NCBI GenBank assembly: GCA_029945375.1
Contig: CM057063.1
Coordinates: forward strand, 930,001 to 994,000
Origin: Agaricus subrufescens
Lineage: Eukaryota; Basidiomycota; Agaricomycetes; Agaricales; Agaricaceae
Reading direction: 5' to 3'
DNA: 64,000 nt
Shown: positions 57,563-64,000 of the stretch, piece after piece
Numbering within the stretch: position 1 is the first letter of the stretch
Layout: every line of letters starts with the position of its first letter
Translations under genes and position numbers: made by a program
The notes under the pieces: generated by a model
What the model saw: the letters and a program-made list of their open reading frames with translations, nothing else
Told to the model about the DNA's origin: nothing
Database searches by the model: none

Positions 57563-60103
57563 CTACGCTTTACTCGTATCGACGTCGGTGAAATATTTTC
57601 GAGCTGCTGTAGGTTGCACGGTCACCGGCGGGCCCTTCGGCTTCGGTCGGTGTGTGTCCACCGCCTGGATCGGAAGTGTATATCTGCAAGGTTCCCTGTA
57701 TAAGAAAATGATTCTGAAGTAGTCGCAGTCATTTCTCACCTTTCCTCGTCACAGCCATAGGCTTTTGGAGTCAATTTAATCACGGTGTGCAACGGTATCT
57801 TGATGTAGGGCAAGTCCGCCTGAGGCAAACTGTGGAAATATGCGTATCTACCGAGGAGATATAATCAACCGGATTTCTTCCTTGATACCAGACTTACAAA
57901 CAACGCAAAATCGCCTAAAATGATGCGATAAGAGCTTGAACCCAATATATCAATGAAATTTTAACACCCACTTGATGTCCTATAACCAGAACATTCTCCT
58001 GGCGCTCCAATTCCATGATGATCGGTTCCAACCGTACAACAACGTCACGGTAAGACTCTCCTCCTCGGTACCGGTAGTTGAATTTGTCGTCATCCCGATT
58101 TGCAAAATCGTCTGGGTAAGCTTGCTTAACGCAGAGACATCAGTATCCAACAAACATTTGAACAAAAGACGAATTCTACCTCAATTTCCTGCGCCGGAAA
58201 TTGCCATTAATGTATTCACCCCAAACAATCAAGCACTCTCACCTCATAAGTCATTCCATCACACACACCTGCCCGAAAATGAGCAAACGGGGCGTCAGGG
58301 CAACCGAATTAACGCTCACCCGCGTCCAACTCGTCCAGAGATTTCCAAGTCAACTTTTGATAGGGTAACTTCGATCCCGTCTGAATTGTGCGCCGTAACG
58401 TCGACGTCCATACCTATAAGAGAGGCACCATCAATCCCTGGGCGCAGACACAGATAGACAACCATTACCGTCAACTGCGCATCTCCAATGTTGTCCGTAA
58501 CCAGAGCCGGCAAAGCCTCTGCATATTCCCTGCCACGCTCCGAAAGCAAAGAATCACCCCCGATTTTACCTTCTACATTGAACTGACTCTCCCCGTGCTA
58601 GAAAAAAAGGTGCTCAGGGATCACATACCCATGCTATAAACCACTCGACTCACTCTTGAAAGGTAAATACTCCGCGGTTTGAGGTGCAAATTCATCAGAT
58701 AGAACGCAATCCGACTGGCCAGATACCCGTGAATATTCGAGACGGTCACATTGTTACCAACATTAACAATCCGCAAATAAGACAAATGATCTTCCGTGAT
58801 AGTTTCATAGACTTTCTCGTATTCCTGAATTCGCCGTAAAAAGTCGCGTTTGGCCTCTTCGGGTGAAGTATCCTTGTAATCGGGATCACCTGAAGTTACT
58901 TTAAGAGCAACATTAGCCGCTAGAATGGCCGGATCGTCGCAAACAGATTCAAGGAATATGAGATCAAGGCCTTTTTCTTGTTTCACTCTCTGCTCAATCC
59001 ATGCCCTGTACAACAATGAGCCCCCCCACGCTGAACAAGGAAAGAAATATCACACACCGCCGTTCACGGGTACTATTGGTAGCATCTACAAACCAAAATC
59101 CAGTAACAACACCATCGACTATGATCCAAAAGACGCACCATGAATGCCAACATTCCCTCCCTCCTTCAACCAAGCAATCAGCATCTCCAAACTATCCTGC
59201 GCCAACTTCTCTCGCGACTCATTTGCACTCTGATTATCATGACTAAACCAAGATGCAGTATGTTCCTCCTTGACACCAGATCTAAGCAAAAAACTCATGC
59301 ACATCAGTCTTGTTTCGTATACCGAAAAAACGACGTACTGCTGTGCCCTTTGTCTGGCCCTCGTGCGCCGCAGTTGTCCGACATTAAATACCTTTCCACA
59401 AACATAAACGACCAGGATCCTTGCAAGGGAATCAACCCGCATACCTCGACGTCATACTCGAGCCACTGTTATCATGGTTCAGCCTCCCACTCGTATCAGA
59501 TATCAAAAAAACGCGCCAATTCACCTTGAGGTATATCTGTAGTTTATTACTGAGGTAAGATTTACCTCTAGCAGGCAATCCAACCTATAACCAATCTCAA
59601 TCAGTCATCCCCGCCTTTCCGTCATCCGCCCAACATACCATTGCCAACACAATCTTGTTATCCGAGTAGTCAGGCTTCGCAACTGTCAACATAACAAAGT
59701 ATCAGAACCCCCGCCCACGATCACTCCACACAGATAAGATAAATCCCCAGCCGACCGACTACCCCTCTTACCTTTTCCTCCAATACCCTTAACCGCCTTA
59801 GGTGGTGTCGGAGCCTGCGATCCCTTCCGACTCGTAACAGTCGATTCATCAAACTGCTTCAACCTACGACCAACCAAAAAAAAAAAAACACAACCAACAA
59901 TCAGCAATCCAACAAGAATCCAAAAACCCAAAACACTCGCACATCGGACTTCCAGCACCAAAAGCAGCAGGCGGTATACCAGGAGACATAGCTTGCAATT
60001 CCCCCTTCCGATTCTCCATATCTTGTAATACACCAGCTACGCGGGTCAGACTTTCACTGATTCTCAGGGTAGGAACGGGGAGGTCTGTGTCAGAATCAGC
60101 CAT
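57563..60103 (-). CDS. 6-phosphofructo-2-kinase/fructose-2,6-bisphosphatase
   Basis: Seventeen exons give 536 residues (from the start: 60103-59943, 59863-59772, 59682-59639, 59584-59525, 59465-59445, 59391-59339, 59281-59139, 59085-59058, 59005-58654, 58597-58469, 58413-58320, 58268-58243, 58188-58180, 58124-57972, 57914-57898, 57847-57740, 57683-57563). The kinase half has the P-loop [17 protein letters not shown], and ATNSTRERR. The phosphatase half has [18 protein letters not shown] with the catalytic His, ERGREYA and GHQAILRCL with the second His. Both activities are probably kept, so the enzyme can set fructose-2,6-bisphosphate and hence glycolytic flux. Exons of 9, 17, 21, 26 and 28 nt were needed to keep conserved blocks in frame. 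Confidence 0.93.
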
Positions 60104-60772
60104 ATTCAGTATCAGCGATAAGCGGACCGGTGTAGGGATGCGCTGCGCGGGTTACTACCGATCACACCTTGTGCGGCGGCGTTTCACACGACTATGGTTG
60201 GCTTTTAACTTTTATGCTTTGACCATCTTGTTTGTAGCTGCCGCACTCGTTCCGTCATCCTAGGACTCCATCATCTCGTCAAGAGAAAAACGACATTATC
60301 TGAGCGATTCCCTGCTTCGCGAACAAACGGCCTATAAATATCCTTCTTCTACTTCCCAAGAGTATATACATTGGCTGAAGTGGCTCAACAATAATGTATA
60401 TATATATATATATTCATATCCGAGGCATATAGCATTATAAAAGCGTCAGAATACACAGTACAAGATATTGACAGTTAAGCTATTTGAATTTCACAGGGCA
60501 CTATCGTCGTAAATTCGCATTTCAAATGCGACATCGAGCGCATCATAACTGACAACATGACAATTAAATAGACATGTAGGAACATGGACGCAGACGTGAG
60601 TTAGCGTTGGGCAAGGTATTCGACAAATACATTGGATGAGGGTGATCAAATGTGGGCATCTAGGTGCAAAACCTGGCAACAGTGTCATTTCGGGAGCGGA
60701 TAATATTGCAGTGCAAACCTATACATACAAGGTGGCCAGGATCACGAGGCATGCGACCAGTAGCAAAACTCA
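60104..60772. other. Intergenic region with TA microsatellite
   Basis: 669 bp between two minus-strand genes. It holds a (TA)n run at about 60394-60412. No gene or RNA recognised. Confidence 0.5.
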
Positions 60773-62918
60773 TCATGGTCGACAGCATAAGATGTTCAAC
60801 AGACCTCTCTTACGGTTGTGTTCGTCGTCGAGATGGTTTCGTCCTTGATCATACATTCCCATCCTCGAATTACTCAGTTGTTGAGCATTAACCCCGGAAT
60901 TCATCATGTTCTCTCGTGAATTGGAGGGATTCTTCACAACTGAGCTTTGAAGATAGTAAGGATCTGAGGGGTTCATATGAAGTGCAACGCCATTCTGCAT
61001 CGCTTGTGCGTTTGGTGAATGTCGGCCCATGGCAGCACCATTTGTTCGGTAATTGGTGCTCGTTGGAGCAGAAGCATAAGGATGCTGAGAAGTGGGAGTA
61101 TTGCTCAGGTTAGGTTGTTGACTTTGCCGACGACTAGGTGAGATAATAGGTTGAACGCTTAGGTCACGACTTGCATCACGATCGCGCGTGTCTGGCTTCC
61201 GTCGCTTCTCAGCGAGCAGTGGTGGAACAGGGCTTAGCACAACACCATTGCCGGTTACGTCGACTTGACGCGAAGGCCGACGATGACCGTGGTCGCGATC
61301 ACGTTCACGCCGATCACGACCATGATGTCCGCCAGAAGCACTATTCTGTTAAGGGATTACGTTGTTACCAAGGCCACAATGAAAGCCTATGAAACACCTA
61401 CGTTGCTGGCTTCCCAGCCTTTGCCACCGTTGAGATTCATCCAGTCGTACACACCGTCCTCTTGTTCACCAAGTGTTTTCAGCACCTTGGTGAATAACTC
61501 TCGAAGAAAGTCATAGTCCGGCGATTCTTCGAAACCTAGTTTCCGGACGTAGTTCATATATATGGCAAACTCCTCTGTAAAAACAATTAATATCGGTTGT
61601 TCGGATGGGTATACATTTGACCGACCTGGGAAACCCTCGCACAATTCGGAAATAGGAGTAGATTGCTTTTTTTCGCCAATTTTCTCGTACTTTTGTTTAT
61701 TCGTAGCAGCACGAAGTCCCTGCCAGGGCAGGCCTCCCCTCAGGAAATACATGAAAACATGGCCAAGCGATTCTAGATCATCGCGTCTGGATTGTTCGCG
61801 TCCGCAGTGGGTATTTATAGACATATATCGGGCAGTTCCAGAAAGTGACTTGCGTTCACGGTAAGGGATATGGACTTTGGTTTTTGGATCGCGATAGAAT
61901 TTCGCCATCCCAAAATCTAAGAAGGAAAACGTTAGAAGATTGTTCCCTGAGCTCAGTCTATGAGCGGAGTTTATCGCACTTGACGTGAACAAGTGACAGG
62001 TGTGTGATGGGTTACTTTTCGTCGCTCAGCACTCAGGGCCGGTCAGCCACGGGAAAAGTGTTTGTTCCGGTCAACGCGGAAAGTGTATGGAAAGTGGTTA
62101 TCGTAGGAGGTTACTCACCAATAAGGTGAATGGTGTTGGCAGTCTTACTTCCGGGAACGCCAATCAAGAAATTGTCAGGTTTGATATCGCGGTAGATCAA
62201 AGATTTATCGTGGACAGATTGAACACGGGTAACCTGAAAAAAGAATCAAACGGCTGTAACGGCATGGGTCACGGAAGTGGGAGGGGACAAGGGGGGGGAC
62301 AATAGCTGGCAAGGGGTAGAGGAAGCAAAGAATTACCATTTGCTTTGCGGCCATGCAAACGGTTTTGATGGAGAACTTGCGGCCGCACATATCAAAAAGG
62401 TCCTCGAGATTGGGTCCCAAGAGGTCGATGACGAGGACATTATGGAGGCCTTCTTGGCCAAAATAGTGCACCTGGGGCACGCCGACTGATTTCAAGGAGT
62501 CAAATACGTCGCAGAGACGGGGAGGGACAGAACATACGGGTGCCATGTAATGTCCGGTAAGATCGAAACTCGTCTCTCAGCTGGGGCGCATCCGATTTTC
62601 GAGGCTCCTGCGGGCAATGTTATTCGGGTGGTGAGGAAGGAAGAGAATGGACATGCGAATTTAATGGCGACTGGGGTGCCGGACGAGATTTTTGAACCTG
62701 TATAGAGGCAGAACAATAGAACAAGACGTAAGTAAAAAAACCCCGAACTTGTACCGGACGGCGATGGATTATTGGGAGAGCGGGAACAGACCTTCGTATA
62801 CGACACCAAAAGAGCCCTCGCCTATTTTTTTACCGACTCGATAGTGACTGCCTACGATGCCATGGGAGGTGGAGGACTGGGAAGTATGGGACGGGGCGGG
62901 AACATGGGGAGCAGCCAT
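60773..62918 (-). CDS. Membrane-type casein kinase 1 (Yck-like)
   Basis: Eight exons (from the start: 62918-62792, 62697-62657, 62607-62538, 62485-62337, 62233-62119, 61916-61626, 61574-61402, 61345-60773) give 512 residues. The kinase has [49 protein letters not shown], the CK1 block [18 protein letters not shown], and LPWQGLRA. The tail is Arg/Ser/Asn/Gln-rich and ends LLNILCCRP, a terminal Cys pair as palmitoylated in Yck1/2, so plasma-membrane attachment is likely. The second intron (62608-62656) begins GC. The fifth intron (61917-62118) is 202 nt, longer than most. Divergent from the F-box gene. Confidence 0.95.
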
Positions 62919-63142
62919 GGGAGCGTGGGGGCGCGGGGAGGGGGAGGGGTATCAAGAAGGGCGAGGAGGGGGTGGAGGGGAGGAGAGAGCAGGCCAGGGC
63001 CAGAAGAAGGAGCGGTCAGGAGCGGTTGGCCAGGACAACAGCCTCGGGCGGACTTTGGATTCCCATCACCACGTGCCGCGTCGCCGAGTTTGGCATGCGC
63101 CCTGGGGCCAAACACCGCCTCTCGTCCAGCATCGTCATTCTG

Positions 63143-64000
63143 ATGTGAGTACCACCGGCCTCCCTCCCGTCCGTGAGTGATCTCCTCCGCCCCTAGGGCC
63201 TCCCCGGGGCTGCTGGACAGCGTGGCCGCGAACATATCTGCGCTTGAACACCATAGAGACCAGCTCCTCCGTCAGCTGTCCGATGTCGAGCTTCAGCTGC
63301 GCGCCGAGCGGGCACAATACAACGCGCTTCTCAACACCCAAGCCTCCATCTCCAAGATTCCCTTTGATCTCCTGAGCTCTATTTTTCTGCTATGTCAGGC
63401 AGCTGGGCGGCCAAAGCCTTACTATTCGTTCGCGGTCGCCGCCTCCCACGTCACGCGGCAGTGGCGCACAGTCTGTCTTTCGACTCCTCTTCTTTGGAAC
63501 GACATCCGCATCAGCATACGATCGCCGTCGACCCTCGCTCGACTGGAGGCTCATCTTGGCCGGTCGGACGGCTGTTTTCTTGACTTGTCTATTCATACTT
63601 CCATACCCAGCATTGAACCCGTCTTGGACCTAATATTGCCCCATTCCAAGCGGTGGCGCAGGCTTTGTATTAGCACTGACAACGACCACGTCCAGACTCT
63701 TCAGGCACGCCTTTCTAACCCTCTGACTCCGCTACTGGAGCACCTGTCCCTCCTAATTGAAATGACCGAAGAACACCTGTCACCGCGGTCGAAATACCCG
63801 AGCAGCAGCCCCATGATACTCACCGGGGGTGCGCCGCTGCTGACGTTTGTGCGACTCGGGGGGCTCGGGCTGGGCCAGCTCACACCCCCATTGGAACAGG
63901 TCACGACGTTGGACATGGATGGATTTGAGAGATATTATATGGAACCCTCGCAGCTGATTGCGCTACTGGAGACATTACCCGTGCTTGTTAATCTCTCTCT
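63143..64000 (+). CDS. F-box protein, partial at right edge
   Basis: Exon 2 (63197 onward) reads ASPGLLDSVAANISALE, a coiled coil, then the Agaricomycete-type F-box ISKIPFDLLSSIFLLCQ with VTRQWRTVCLSTPLLWNDI, and Leu-rich repeat-like sequence to the window edge. The start codon appears to be split by an intron: AT at 63143-63144, then GTGAGT...CTAG (63145-63196), then G. No other ATG joins in frame. F-box proteins recruit substrates to SCF ubiquitin ligases; this type is highly expanded in mushrooms. The 3-prime end is missing. Confidence 0.8.

Overview
The window looks like nuclear DNA of a basidiomycete, most likely an Agaricomycete (mushroom-forming fungus). The reasons are dense genes on both strands, many roughly 46-60 nt GT-AG introns (about 120 could be placed by frame), very short intergenic gaps, an Agaricomycete-style F-box gene, a Tf1/sushi-type chromovirus, and a gene set (ERG24, MED25, DBP2, YEATS, APC10, UBA4, membrane casein kinase 1) typical of filamentous fungi. 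I cannot name the species. All gene models were assembled by hand from frame, splice signals and conserved motifs.

Bases 1-10.6 kb are a transposon island. A degenerate LINE reverse transcriptase (+) is interrupted by a 6.8-kb gypsy-class chromovirus (260-7088, minus strand) with 291-bp LTRs and a TTCCC target duplication. It is followed by AT-rich debris and a 1,577-bp non-autonomous Tc1/mariner-like element with 353-bp terminal inverted repeats and TA duplications (9027-10603). Every difference between the two LTRs falls at a CpG, which points to methylation-linked or RIP-like decay.

From 11.2 kb the window is compact euchromatin. In order: bZIP factor, eIF4B-like RRM protein, cyclophilin (-), Rap/Ras GTPase, DBP2 helicase, alpha/beta hydrolase, DDT/PHD chromatin protein, APC10 (-), UBA4, UBX protein (-), PITH protein, MED25 (-), GPI-type secreted protein (-), OBAP/DUF1264 protein (-), OLA1, MMTAG2-like protein (-), proline-rich protein, MARVEL-like membrane protein (-), WSC/mucin-like membrane sensor (-), two tandem C2H2 zinc-finger genes, YEATS protein, GH128-type glycosidase, ERG24 (-), coiled-coil protein, sirtuin (-), small mitochondrial-type protein (-), PFK-2/FBPase-2 (-), casein kinase 1 (-), and a partial F-box gene running off the right edge.

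The genes are mostly unrelated housekeeping loci rather than a cluster. The arrangement is notable for very tight spacing: head-to-head start codons 28-88 bp apart, tandem genes 62-73 bp apart, and one pair sharing an ATGA stop/start overlap. The best candidates for undescribed biology are that overlap, a duplicated C/D-box-like RNA unit inside an OLA1 intron, the long DBP2 intron at the motif V position, and the CpG-only decay plus self-priming signature and extra 3-prime ORFs of the chromovirus.
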